The notes: generated from the sequence alone by a model not told the origin. 64,000 nt of DNA from Solanum dulcamara (GCF_947179165.1 NC_077242.1:24319097-24383096), one strand, 5' to 3'. Counted from the stretch's first letter, positions 47,391 through 58,640 are shown. A program made the numbers and translations.

Positions 47391-49551
47391 TGTAACATTC
47401 CTAAAAAAATGCCCACAAAATATCTTAAGAATGCCTTAGAAATAAACTACTCATATAACGCATTATTCTTAATCTTTTTGGAAAATACGAGTTCAGAATA
47501 TTGATTAGGGTGTCAAAACCTGTGGGAAAATGGTCTCGGTGGATTTTTAGGACCTGTAGATCGGGAGATAGATTTTTGGAAAAGATCACAAAATAGTGTG
47601 GTCCGCGACAGGTCCGCGTCGCGGACCTGGGAAGTAGTTCTAGCTGAGTTGGCCGTGATAGGACCGCATCGCGGACCTGGGAGGGTCTTCTGGCCGAATT
47701 TAGTTTTTTTTAGGGAATTCTAGACTTTTCCCAAATTATTAGTTAATGAACCTAGATGTTTTTAAGACCTAATTCAACTCTATAAATTAATCTAAACCTC
47801 TAATTCAATTCATTCTTCTATAATTCATCTATCAAATATTTCTCTCTCTACAAAAAGACTCTCAAGGGTTTTCATTGAAGACTTCAAGTAAATTCACTCA
47901 ATTTCTCCATCAAAATTCTCAAGTTCTTCCAAATTAAATTGTGTTCTCACTCAAGGAATGTGGGTATTGATTCATGTATCCTTTTATCAATGAAGCCCAA
48001 TCAATTTCTCAAGTTTTTCTATCAAATTAAAGTATGGTATTTTATGGGTTTTGTAATTTCTATTCCAATTGCATGAATTTTGATTTAAAGTATGATCATG
48101 AGTCTATTTTGATATAAATAAATATTTATTGAATTAAATTAAAGGCTTTTTCCATGAATTTTCCTATTTTGATTTCTAGGGTTCATGGTGTAAAATATGA
48201 GTGTTTTCAATTATACTTTCAAATGATATTATCAATATGAATTTTGTTGGGCTGATATGAAGTTTATGATCATGCGTGTTTTCAAGTTAATTCCATGATT
48301 TTTAAGTCAATTGATCATGCATTCATGTCATACCCTAATTCCAAGTTCAAGATATGGTCATGAATTTTCAAAGTATGAATTATGACTATGTATTTCCATT
48401 ATGATCATGAATTATAAATATGTCTCAAATTATGGAATTTTATGCAAGTTATGGAGTAAGGTGACATAGGTCCCTACGTGATGACCTATGGCCTAAGAAG
48501 TGACTTAGGACCCTATGTGGTGACCTAAGACCTAACGATATGAATTATGCAAATATGATTATAATGATGAAAGGACAATTCTCACATTACAAGTATGTTA
48601 TGAAAATGAGTTATTTTATAATTTCAAGCCTATGATCATGACTATGATATATGATAGTATGATTTTATGTTATGTATGTATTCTGTGGGATTTTACTTAG
48701 CACCAAGTGGACTTGAGGTGGGGGCCCTACAAAAAGCCTTATTAGCAGCCTTATGTCTCTTAAACTACGTGCCACCATAAGTTGCCTTTATGGCCTAGCT
48801 AGTGAATTCACATATAGCACATGTTCATGATTAGGAGTCTACCTTCGCAAAGTAGCCTCCTCCTTCTCGATGTGGGTATCATCGGATTCTATGTTATAGC
48901 TTGCATGGTCTTATTGTTGGTTACAGTTCCTATCCCACATATGTATGATTTCTTAAGTATGTTATGATTTTGAACTTATGCTTTTAAATGCTTTGGTCAA
49001 TATGATTTTCTCGTGACTTTACGTATTCCATCTTATCATGTGATTTACTTGATCTTTGTTTTTCATGATTTACGTTGCATGTCACAACCTCATACTTAGT
49101 ACATACCAATATTCTAATGCATACTTTTTGCCGACATTGTCTCATAATATAGGGGTTGAGGTTGAAGATCCTTATCGTTCATGTAACTAGTAGGCGTTCC
49201 TATCCGAAGGTGTTGTGGTGAGTCCTCATTGATCGGGAACTAGTTTCAAGTTGTTACTATTTTCTCTTTTAAAAGACTTGTTTTTACATTTTAAATATTG
49301 AGGGTGAACTAGGAATGTATCTTAGCCCCCACTCATACTCATGTTTAGAGGCATCTAGTTGGATATATGTTTGAGTCTATGTTGTCATAAAATATTTTTA
49401 GATTTCTATTCATGGTTTAGACTCTCTTATAATGTTTCTATTTTTATATTTTTACCTTATGTGTACTTATAACATGTACAAGAGGTTTGGTTGGAGCCTT
49501 TCGGAGTTTTGATCGCCATGTTATTACTAGGCCCTAGGTCGGGTCATGACA
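47391..49551 (+). repeat. Element C2 3' LTR
   Basis: 2161 bases, TGTAACATTCC to GGTCATGACA. It retains the GC-rich palindrome AGGTCCGCGTCGCGGACCT at 47611-47629 and the twin GGTGAC block near 48460-48535. It is full length, unlike the 5' LTR. Confidence 0.93.
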
Positions 49552-50403
49552 GGATTAGAGGTGAATACCCAAATCTCTAAGAGGTGAATACCCAAAATAT
49601 CAAGGCTTGAAGGTGATTACCCGAGTTTAAGAATTAGGGGTGTGTACCCAGTTCATATAACCACTTAGTGGATCCACTTAGACATATAGAGTCTGCCTTG
49701 GCAAGTAGATTCCCTTTTTTCATCGTTGTATGGGGAGACAACAAGATTCAATGTTATAACTCGCATGGTCTTATTTTTGGTTATGGTTCCTATCCCACTT
49801 ATGTATGATCTCTTATGTATGCTATGATTTTAAATTATCCTTTTTAAATGCTTTGGTCAATATGATTTTCTCATGTCTTAACTTACCTCATCTTGTCATG
49901 TGATTTACTTGACCATTACATTTCATGATTTATGTTGCATGTCATGCCCTCATACTTAGTACAATCCAACGTACTAATGCATACTTTTTGCCTACATTGA
50001 CTCATAATATAGGGGTTGAGGTCGAAGATAATACTCATCTATGTGTCTAGTTAAGCTTTTCTATCCAACGGTGTTTGTGGTGAGTCCTCATTTATTAGGG
50101 ACTAGTTATCGAGTTAGTTATTATTTTCAAAGACTTTTGCTATGTTTCATATTGAGGGTGAGCTAGGGACATGTCTTATCCCCCACCCATATTCATGAGT
50201 AGAGGCATCTAGTTGGACAAATATTTTGAGTTTATGTTATCATGTGACATTCTTAAATTTCTATTCATGGTTTAGACTCTCTTATGATGTTTCCATTTTT
50301 ACTTTACCATATGTATGCTTATAAAATGTACAAGAGGCTTGGTTGGAGTCCCTCGGGGTTTCGATCACCATATTATGACTAGGCCCTAGGTCGGGTCGTG
50401 ACA
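49552..50403 (+). repeat. Element C1 3' LTR, second part
   Basis: Starts with the GGATT duplication and continues AGAGGTGAATACCC, matching 25211-26065 of the C1 5' LTR. It ends GTCGTGACA at 50403, followed by AAATG. Confidence 0.92.
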
Positions 50404-51000
50404 AAATGCATTCACCCTAGCTTTTTTTCATCTCTCCAATCCTTACTTTCCAAATATTATAAGTTGTAATGGGCTCTTCTAGGGACCTTAAAGTGTTCTA
50501 TGGACCATAGAAGACCGGTCATAGAAGCTTGGCAATGAAAATGGAGCTCACTTGTTCATGGCTTGGTGGGTCTTTGACCAACCTCTTATAGGTTGTAAAC
50601 CCTAGGAAAAATTGTGAAGATGGCTTGTAGAGCATGACTAATGGTATGGACTTAGTGTTTATGGGTCCTTCACTATGCGCCATACAAATTTGTACAAGTC
50701 GATAACCTGGTCGTAGGAACTAGGTGCACATTCTAGTAGCTACTTGAATGTTTCACATGAATTTATGATCCACCCTATGGGTCGTAAGTTCTTATACATG
50801 TCATAAAGATTGATCGTAGGAGGAGTCTTGGCCACTGAAAATTTGGCTACGTGTTGGAGGGTTCTACGAGCCCCTCCTAGGACTCGTAGGACTTCCTACG
50901 GGTCATAGGGCCTCTCGTAGCTCACTGACAGTGTTAAATTCTCACTTTCTCAAGGCTTTTTAGAATTAAATCTATGTTAAAAAAAGTATGTGGTACTACA
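50404..51000 (-). repeat. Element B 5' LTR, outer half
   Basis: Starts AAATG (right copy of the C1 duplication) and then CATTCACCCTAGC, which corresponds to CTTGAACCCTAGC at about 16724 in the other B LTR. It ends GGTACTACA at 51000. ACTAG follows, completing the element B target duplication. Confidence 0.92.
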
Positions 51001-51005
51001 ACTAG

Positions 51006-51295
51006 TCTTTACTTTTCTTTTAAAGACTGTCTATATCGATATTTGTATAGGTAAAAGCCTTGTACTCTTGTTTTGAATAGATGTTTTATTACTGACTTAT
51101 GCCAGGTCTTGGTGATGCTTCTTTTTATATATTTTTGTTGGTTTCTCTTTATTTTTATTGTTGTGTGTCTCTTGCTTTTTTGGTCATCTTCTGCTTGATA
51201 GCTCGTTTCCTCTATTTCTGGGCTATGGGTTAGGCTTACCTACTGGTGGGTTATAGTTGGTGCCATCATAATCTGAGAAATTGGGTCGTGACATT
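51006..51295. other. End of an older repeat, terminating GGGTCGTGACA
   Basis: No coding signal. The last 60 bases (ACTGGTGGGTTATAGTTGGT, then GGGTCGTGACA at about 51285-51295) have the look of the 3' edge of a plus-oriented LTR, since other LTRs here end GTCGTGACA. No primer site follows. Its start would lie left of element B, but I could not locate it. Confidence 0.4.
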
Positions 51296-52259
51296 CAATT
51301 TTGTACCTTCTAAATCTGATACGTCTTTATTTATCTACAATTTTGAAGGCCACATTAGTATTTGTTGATTAAGAGGGGGGTGATTTAAAAATATTGATAG
51401 TCAAATGTCTAAAGGTGATAGTCGACTTAGCCTATAGACAAGTAACTAAAATAAGATAGAATATGAATGCTTAAATTTAAATAGAGATAGAAAGATTTCT
51501 CCTGGTCCAAAACACCAATATGGTGCCTACATCCACTCCCCTTGGGTAACAAGGGTTCCCTTAGAGCTTCTTGAAAAATGGTAAGAGTACAAATTTGATT
51601 AAGCCTTTTGTCTCTAACGAATTAATCATATGATCCGCACAACCTCTACCTGTATAACCTACACTTCTCTCTTTCTTTCTCTTTTTTTTACAATTATATT
51701 CTTGAAGGATTATAGAGTATTTGAAAGATGAAATAACTAAATGAGTACAAGTTAAAGTGAAGTTGTGTCATTTCTTTGGAGAGTTGAGAGGCCTTTTATA
51801 ATTGACTTCTGATAATGATTTATTTGTTAGCTATGAAAGGGATAACCAAAGGGATTTCATTCAATCAAGGATTAGTGATTCCATGATTGAGAATTCATGT
51901 CCATATCAGATATGTCCATGTCTTTTCTTTTGATCCTTCTTTCCTTCTGTGTCTGATCCTTTTCTCTTTGTGCAATCTTCTTTCCTTTCTTTAGTGTTCC
52001 TCCTCCATTGATAGATGAATCTTTCTTTTCTTGAGTGATATTCTTTCCTTTTGTTAGTGTATTTCCTTCCTTAATTCATGGAGGCTGATTCCTTATTATG
52101 TGGAAAGTTTAACTCTACTTCCTTGATCTGCGATATGCTAATTGATTTAATTAGCTTCCTTCCTTATCTTGATTTATCTCTTTTCCTTTTTGATGTGTTT
52201 ATAACTTATTTCCTGCAATAGAAGGTCAAGACATTAATCAAAATATCTTAATGCTAACA
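51296..52259 (-). repeat. Element F 3' LTR (copia), outer edge uncertain
   Basis: The inner edge is secure: on the minus strand TGTTAGCATTAAG begins at 52259, right after a polypurine tract. The outer edge was not found; the stretch to 51296 is AT-rich with no genes. A CAATTATAAAAGG-like TATA element on the minus strand near 51795-51808 suits an LTR promoter. Confidence 0.6.
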
Positions 52260-52276
52260 ATCTCCCCCTTTTTGAT
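52260..52276 (-). promoter_or_regulatory. Element F polypurine tract, with two upstream look-alikes
   Basis: The minus strand reads AAAAAGGGGGAGAT before TGTTAGCA. Two further GACAGGGGGAG blocks lie at about 52338-52350 and 52374-52384. Such a G-rich purine tract before the 3' LTR is usual for SIRE-like copia elements. Confidence 0.8.
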
Positions 52277-52739
52277 AATGGCAATAATTTGTAGTTGACT
52301 TTCCTTTCTATACAGTCGACCTCCTTCCCTTTCGGCTTCTCCCCCTGTCTTACTGCCATTAACTTCAGTAGCTACTCCCCCTGTCTTATTTCTTCTACCC
52401 CTTTGTCATAATCAAAAAGGAAAACAAACAAGATAAAAATGTCCAATAACATAGAGGAATACACAGTGAACTAGTAATGCAAAGAAAACATAGCAGCATA
52501 GGATAAGAGCATAACCAAAAAACATTTAGAGTAAGGGGAAAGAAACCCCAATATTACAGTCCAACAAAAACACGGATATATCCCCCAAAAAGAGTTTTAA
52601 AAGTCAAAGATAGGTTCAACGACGGCCGAGAAACTATTTTAGAGTGTTGAGAATATTCCTGCAGAAGGAATCATTGGAGCACTCAATATCCTTGGAGAGG
52701 TTAGAGTAAGAGGTTTGAATAGAGACATCTAGCTCATTG

Positions 52740-54018
52740 TTAGGTTTGAACATAGACATCTAGATCATTGTTGGAAGAGTCAACTCCTGTACGCAGAGAG
52801 TCAACTTGCTTAATCAACCTGTTAACAAAGCGAACCCCATCCTTTTTCAAGGAATTCATAGCTAGACGAAGTTTTCCAAGATCAGCACTGGTGTCCTTGC
52901 TGTGTTGCTGAATTTTCCCAATCGACTCCTATAGTACCTTCTTGTTAGTCTCAAGAGAGTCTAGACATGTCTTAATATCAGTGGACTCCTTAAGTAGGAA
53001 GGAAGTAGAGTCAGCAAAGACACGAGTAACTTTGGGAGTATCTATCATCTCCTTCAGAGAGTCTTTGTGCCACTTCTTGTCAATGAAGGTATAACCTATC
53101 CTAGAGAAGGACCTAGAGTCATAGGTAGTAGAGATTTCCATAGGTTTGAAATTTCACAGATCAACTAGTGAGTTAATAATGATGCAAGATATGAGACATC
53201 CATAGGGCAAATTAGTCGAGGGACTATGGTCTTCACCTTTTCTAAACATGTACTCTTGAATCCATAATGCCCAATTTACACGATATGTTTTCAACAGACA
53301 AAACAAAAGAAACACATCCCTGTTAGAGATGTGGCTGAGCGAGCCTTTTCGAGGAACCAGTGTAGTTGCAATTATATGAGAAAATATTTGATTCTCAAAG
53401 CATAGAGACGGAGGACCAAAATTAGACTAGTCTACATTAATTCAGCAACAAAAATTATCCAGGGTAACCTCAAAATCGTTAGGCCATGTACCATTCATAT
53501 AGGGGATATCACCAGTAATTTAGACCCAAACACATCTTTAAAAAGTTTATCATTCACAACACAATTCCCAACACAAGATCTTCTAAGTCATCATTATCAT
53601 CATATATTCGGAGATTAGCATAAACCATACAAACAGAATCCTTAAAGCATTCAAGCCCATAAAGTCGCAGTAAAAGAGATAATTTTTAAGCCCGAAAAAA
53701 GGAACTCACCCGACAGTGAGAGTCATCTAACTGTTCTAAGTTGACTACTCGACCAGCCATAATGGGTCTCTTTTTGAAAGATTCAAACCGTTTCTTGTAT
53801 TAAGTCCCCTAGAAGTTTTGCATGTCTTCTTGACTAAAGGATCCATAGAAATCAGACCGAGCTTTCTTTTCCTCTTTCTGCTTGAGTGGAGAGGGTCATT
53901 TGTTTGAGGTGGAAGGTTTAGCCGATGACTCAGCTTTAGAGGACCTAGAGGAGAGCTTGAGAAAGTTGATCTCGTCAGAGCTAGAGGGGTGGATGTTCAT
54001 ATTCTTTTAGGAATCCAT
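52740..54018 (-). pseudogene. Element F extra ORF between RNase H and 3' LTR
   Basis: Minus-strand protein-like stretch, ATG at 54018-54016 (MDS then a stop), readable with interruptions to a stop near 52740. Ser/Lys-rich N-terminal part (IHPSSSDEINFLKLSSRSSK), then GRVVNLEQLDDSHCRVSSFF near 53760-53700, NLPYGCLISCIIINS near 53200-53160, and a helical-looking C-terminal part (53141-52929). The GRVV block and the LPYG block recall the putative plant transposon protein domain often found in or near retroelements. It is not RT, integrase or a recognisable envelope. A ~30-base tandem duplication (TTTGAA, then AGACATCTAG) sits near its end at 52711-52770. Role unknown. Confidence 0.55.
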
Positions 54019-54289
54019 GGAATAGGTGTGAGTCATTGAGAAGAGTGAGAGTAAATGATGGAGAGAAAAGAGGGTTTTAAGGAGATGAAGAGTTAAAAGG
54101 GGAGTGAATGAAGATGGAATTTGAAAATACGTACAGGTTCTGAAAAAGGGAACAAGAATCAAGAAAGGAGAGGAATAATATTAACCATTAAAAAGGAAAA
54201 AAATTAATTAGAAATAAACACGGAAACTAAATATTCACCAAAAAAATTAATTTGAAAAATTTATGTTGCCTAGATTTTTTCGTAAAAAA

Positions 54290-55060
54290 CAAAATTTTTC
54301 CTCTAGTAAAGGTTTAGTAAGAATATCAGCAAGTTGATTTTCAAATTCAATAAATTCAAGTATAAAATCTCCATTTTATACGTGATCTCTAATAAAATGA
54401 TGCTTAATATCAATATGCTTAGCCCTAAAATAATGCACAATATATTTAGACAGGCTAATTACACTAGTATTTTCATAAAAAATGGAAACATCTTCATAGG
54501 ATAAATCATAATCAAGTAATTGATGCATCATCCAACGTAATTGAGTGCCACAACTTCCAACAGCCAGATGTTCAGGTTCAGTAGTTGATAATGCTACGTA
54601 AGTCTACTTTTTGCTATGCCAAGATATTAAATATCTTCCTAGCATTTGATAAGTTCCGCTAGTACTTTTTTTGTCATTTTTATCACCTACAAAATCAGCA
54701 TCTGACTATCCAATTAGATCAAAATTACATGAGTGAGGATACCATAGTCTCATTTCAGAGGTTCCACTGAGATATCGTATAATCCTTTTTACAGCAGTAA
54801 GATGGGATTCCTTTGGTGCGAATTGAAATCTTGCATTTTTGCACACACTGATATTATGTCCAGTCGACTAGCTGTTAAGTATAGCAATGAGCCAATCATT
54901 TCTCAATATAATTTTTCATATACGTCCTTCCCTGTAGAATCAGTTTCAAGACAAGTTCATGGACTCATGGGAGTCCCAAAAGCTTTTTCTTTTTCCATTC
55001 TGAAGCTTTTGATTAACTCTTTTGCATACTTCCCTTGACTTACAAAGATGCCTTTAGATA
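54290..55060 (-). pseudogene. Element F RNase H (Ty1/copia), degenerate
   Basis: The copia-type RNase H follows RT on the minus strand. Although broken by many stops, several characteristic blocks are recognisable: one around 54600-54530 (the conserved region with an acidic residue after a Thr-Glu-Ala-like block), one near 54440-54380 (HIDIKHHFIRDHV-like) and the end near 54310 (NQLADILTKP-like, as separate pieces in different frames). No activity possible. Confidence 0.7.
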
Positions 55061-55061
55061 T

Positions 55062-55690
55062 TTACTTAATTTGAAGTCCAAGGAAGAATGTAAGTTCTTC
55101 CATAAGGATCATTTCAAATTCTCCTTTCATAATATTTGTAAAATTCTCACACATAGAAGAGTTAGAACTTCCAAAAATAACGTCATCTACATAAATTTGA
55201 CCAATAAGGAGATTTGAATCATATTTTTTAGTAAACAAGGTAGTATCAAGTTTTCCTCGTTGAAAATTATTTAAAAGTAGAAAGGAGCCAAGATGTTCAT
55301 ACCAAGCTTTGGGAGCTTGTTTGAGACCATAAAGAGCTTTAGAAAGTTTAAAACGTAATCTGGACAAGAAGGATTTTCAAAACCAGGAGGTTGTTTTACA
55401 AACACCCCCTCATTTATGAAACCATTTTAAAAAAGCACTTTTGACATCCAACTGAAATAATTTAAATCTATTGAAGGATGCATAAGCAAGAAGGGTGCGA
55501 ATAGATTCTAAACATGCAACAGGAGTAAAAGTTTCATCGTAGTCAATACCCTCCTGTTGTGAGCACCCTTGAGCTACCAATTTGGCTTTGTTTCGGATAA
55601 CCGTTCCTTCTTCATTTAATTTGTTTTGAAAGACCCATTTTGTTCCTATAGCAGAGCAGTTCTTAGGTCTTTTAGTAAGTACCCACACTT
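55062..55690 (-). pseudogene. Element F reverse transcriptase (Ty1/copia)
   Basis: Two frames. 55688-55410 holds TKWVFQNKLNEEGTVIRNKA, then KLVAQGCSQQEGIDYDETF and the QLDVKSAFL motif. 55367-55062 holds KLSKALYGLKQAPKAWYEHL and the catalytic box YVDDVIFGSS, with YVDD at 55182-55193. The two are separated by about 40 bases with a frameshift or stop near 55400. The YVDD box and the KALYGLKQ block are diagnostic of Ty1/copia. This is the only copia polymerase in the window. Confidence 0.93.
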
Positions 55691-55736
55691 GATTTCTTTC
55701 AAATTAATCAAGTTCTTCCTTCATGGATGGAATTCA

Positions 55737-56530
55737 TTATTCGTCGACCAGTGCTTCGTCAATGCATTTGGTATGAATTTGTGATATTAGAGTTACAGAG
55801 GCTTGCTTCTTTAATGAAGCTCTGCTCTGTATTTTTTTATTTGAATCACCAATGATAAAATCATTTGTATAGGTTGCACTATTCCTCCATTCTCTGGGTA
55901 TGTTGATGTTTTCTAAGCTGATAGTCAACTTATCTTTAGTGTTAGTCGACTATGCCTGAGAAGTATGATCAGTATTTGATTGAGATAATAGAATTTTTGC
56001 AGAAACTTCCTCCTCGGAGGCTAATACATAAGAAACCTACATACTTGGGTTAGTTTTATCAAAAACAGCGTGCATAGATTCTATAACGCTTAAAGTTTGT
56101 TTATTAAAGATTCTGAAAGCATGACTGGAAGAAGAGTATCATAGAAATATACCTTCATCACTTCTGAGATCAAATTTTCCCAGATTATTCTTACCATTAT
56201 TATGAAATAACTTGCTTTTTTTTGAACTTTTCTATAAAATAATTCAGAATTAGTAAAAGCTTCATATTTATGAGATAAGAAAATTACTCAGATAAAACGA
56301 GAATAATCATCAATGATTACAAAAGTTGACATGCTTAACAAATGTGATGTTTTTCAAATTTGAGCTTTGGTAGACCTAGAACTAATTCTAGTCTTGATAG
56401 TTTTTCCATTGCATTGATACCGGCATGTCCTAGCTTCCTCTGCCAAATCCAAGGATCACTGGACATGGCTATTAGGCAAGTGAGAGTAGGAAGATCTATG
56501 TTATTCAACACATAGATATTTTCAACTCAA
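55737..56530 (-). pseudogene. Element F integrase remnants and GAG-pre-integrase block
   Basis: The C-terminal part of the integrase and the linker to RT are readable at 56170-55737 (SSSSHAFRIFNKQTLSVIES; SLENINIPREWRNSATYTND). Some core residues are readable near 56340-56220. The GAG-pre-integrase end (GINAMEKLSRLELVLGLPKL) lies at about 56430-56360. Between these the core is shortened: most of the catalytic region is missing. The copia Gag and protease and the 5' LTR are not seen to the right. Confidence 0.75.
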
Positions 56531-57930
56531 TCTCTGATGATATTTTCAACACAATACTCGAATCCTATATGTAGCCACTAAGTTTAAAGATGCGTGGGAC
56601 TTAGAATTACCTAAATTGGAGCTATCTAGCTTGAGTAATGGAGGTTTGAAGTTTGGGAACAAGGGTTGATCGTATTTTATCTTAAATAAAAAGACCCAAC
56701 AATAATGACTTCCGCGAACACGGCCATACTTGTCTGCAAATGAGAAGGCATAGGGGGACAAGGTACCACGAAATCGTAGGTTCAGTTCACTAACCTCCAT
56801 GAACACGGCCTTGGATCCCACAAATGTGAAGCACAAATGGAGCCTGCACCAACACTACTGCAACATGGAATTTTTGGCATTGTCCAATTCTCTACCGGAG
56901 TGGTTGGGATTCATTCAGAATACTGTGAGTGCAAATGAGACATTCTACCCAAAAATATTTGATGTTTCGGACTCAGTGGCACAGTCAAAATTTATATCTG
57001 AGGTCATTTTGACAAAAAGTGGGTACTACAGTCAAGTGCCATTTTTAGCCAAATTCCACAAAGGGCCTTAGGTTTAGACCAAAAGCCTGGGGAAGCACAT
57101 AAAAGGTCATTATAGATCAAACTCTACATTACGAAACTAACCGCGCTAATGAAAATTTAATCCAAGCCCTTTTTTAAGGAATGTAGACCAAAGTCAAATT
57201 TAGGCTAAATTTTAAAGGATAAAATGCCTAATGATCCAAACACAAACTGATAATCTTGGGACTCATGCCGATATGCTACTAGCTTAAAATTACAATTATG
57301 GAGCTAATGGAACCATGGTAATAAAATTCTAAGGATGGTTACCTACTGTTTTAACCAAAATCATTATTTCAAGATTTAAAAGTTCCAAAATAAGGAAACG
57401 GGCATAAAACCCAAATGAATGACCAAAAAATCGAACATTCAATGCCTGCAAGTCATAAATGACTTGGGGGATACAATAAGAGAGCTATAAATGATGAAAT
57501 GAATGCATTAACAAAAAAATGACCCTGAGATTCATTATAAGGGGTGAAAACTAAGGTCAACCTAGAGGTTGAGGTAGAGCATGAGCTACAGAACGACTAG
57601 AGATCAAGAGCGGGCACTATCACTAGAGCCCAAGATAAAGGTTGAGGACGTTCAACATCAGCCAAATGGTGTGGGGATAACCAAGCCTCCACCAGGTTTC
57701 ATCCTACTCCAATTCTTCAAGATACACTAGCTTGTCTCCTCAGCGTCTGAAGGGCATGTCCTAGGCTGGGACTATGCCTAGTACTTAAGCCGAACCTCAG
57801 GTCCTAGTCGAGGCTTAGAGTTTGACCTAGGCAGGAGCATAGGGTGTTCAGACTCTAGGGGCATAGCCTACTATTATTTCTCCTCGTTTACTGGTCCAAC
57901 CCTCTCTTACTTTTACTCCTCTTATGGCAC
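56531..57930. other. Anonymous repeat-like sequence
   Basis: No gene that I can support. Frames at 56546-56836 (minus) and 56799-57071 (plus) overlap each other and show no known domain. GCGAACACGGCC-type and ATGAACACGGCC-type blocks at about 56718 and 56798 look like two copies of a decayed CpG-rich LTR motif. Confidence 0.5.
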
Positions 57931-58284
57931 TGTCATGACCTAAGCTATGCCCTAGGCTTGACATGATGATCAGGATTCTGAGAGACCTAATCAATCCTAT
58001 TAGAAGACATGACATATATAAGGTAATTAAAAATATCAATGAAAACATAAGCAGAAGGTATGTATAAAGTAAATCTCAATAGAAAGGAGAACTTAAGGAA
58101 CATGTTCAAAATAATCAGAGCTACAACCCATGAATAACTAAAATGCCTCTTCTTTAGTCTAGATGGGGGTATAACACAAGTTCCTAGATCACCCAAAAAC
58201 ATGTAAGAAGAAAGTGAAAAGAAACGATGGAAATATAATGTCTTGTTCTTAAATATTGAGGACTCACCAATGATAGGAACATGT
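57931..58284 (-). repeat. Possible LTR fragment interrupted by element D
   Basis: Begins TGTCATGACCTAAGC, the form expected for the inner end of a minus-oriented LTR (compare TGTCACGACCC at 8943 and TGTCATGTCGTG at 22424). It is cut at 58284 where the D LTR starts. No primer site lies to its left, so it would be part of a solo or truncated LTR. Confidence 0.4.
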
Positions 58285-58640
58285 TGTTATACCCCACACT
58301 CTTGAGCTCGGAATGTCTCTTAATCTTCTTAGAATTTATCAAGTGGGTCGGATAATCTACTACACTATCAAACAAATCTAAGGAAGGGAGAGTATGGTAC
58401 CCCATGGTAGGGAAGGTTGGAAATACGGTTATAAGAATCAGGAAGGAGTTGGAGGCCAAATAAGGAGTCGTAGGACTCAATTTACCTATATAAGCTACTA
58501 ACTTAGAATTTTGGCATACTTACGCCACTTGAATACATACCAAGCTTACGTTGTAAGGATTACACAGGGTTTTAAAATAAGACAAGATTACGAACCCATG
58601 GGGAAGAGGAGAAGATGACATGTGGCAACAAGAGGAGGTG

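Larger units (their letters stand above)
29564..49551 (+). mobile_element. Element C2: Ty3/gypsy (Tekay-type) chromovirus, host of E
   Basis: A perfect target duplication, GGATT, at 29559-29563 and 49552-49556, places C2 inside the 3' LTR of C1, a member of its own family. The 5' LTR is 29564-31321, the 3' LTR 47391-49551, and gag to chromodomain 42617-47137. Element E sits between the primer site and gag. Its own length without E is about 8.9 kb. It is the best preserved pol in the window, but several stops and frameshifts make it non-functional. Confidence 0.95.
23885..50403 (+). mobile_element. Element C1: Ty3/gypsy (Tekay-type) deletion derivative, host of C2
   Basis: Flanked by AAACG (23880-23884) and AAATG (50404-50408), a target duplication with one C-to-T change. 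The 5' LTR is 23885-26065. The interior is only about 2.3 kb because most of pol is missing. The 3' LTR is 28363-29563 plus 49552-50403, split by element C2 of the same family. Its own sequence totals about 6.5 kb. Without C1 the element B LTR reads through, as in the 16718-16740 region of the other B LTR. Confidence 0.93.
15156..51000 (-). mobile_element. Element B: Ty3/gypsy retrotransposon hosting a 26.5-kb nest
   Basis: Both LTRs and the interior are present. The target duplication is ACTAG on both sides (15151-15155 and 51001-51005). Read on the minus strand: 5' LTR (51000-50404 plus 23884-22424), primer site, gag, PR, RT, RNase H, IN, polypurine tract and 3' LTR (17385-15156). Subtracting the C1 insertion leaves about 9.3 kb, a normal size for a plant gypsy element. 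It is the outermost and therefore oldest layer of the nest, and its coding region is the most decayed of the three gypsy copies with full pol. Confidence 0.95.

Noticed and set aside
56546..57071. Two opposed frames (96 codons minus, 90 codons plus) overlapping near 56800
   Set aside because: Neither shows a domain, they overlap each other, and the region contains decayed LTR-like CpG motifs.
57540..57900. Region with GAGGTTGAGGTAGAGC and Pro/Thr-like codons that could be a gypsy gag linker
   Set aside because: No capsid or zinc-knuckle motif could be read in any frame, so the resemblance is too weak to annotate.
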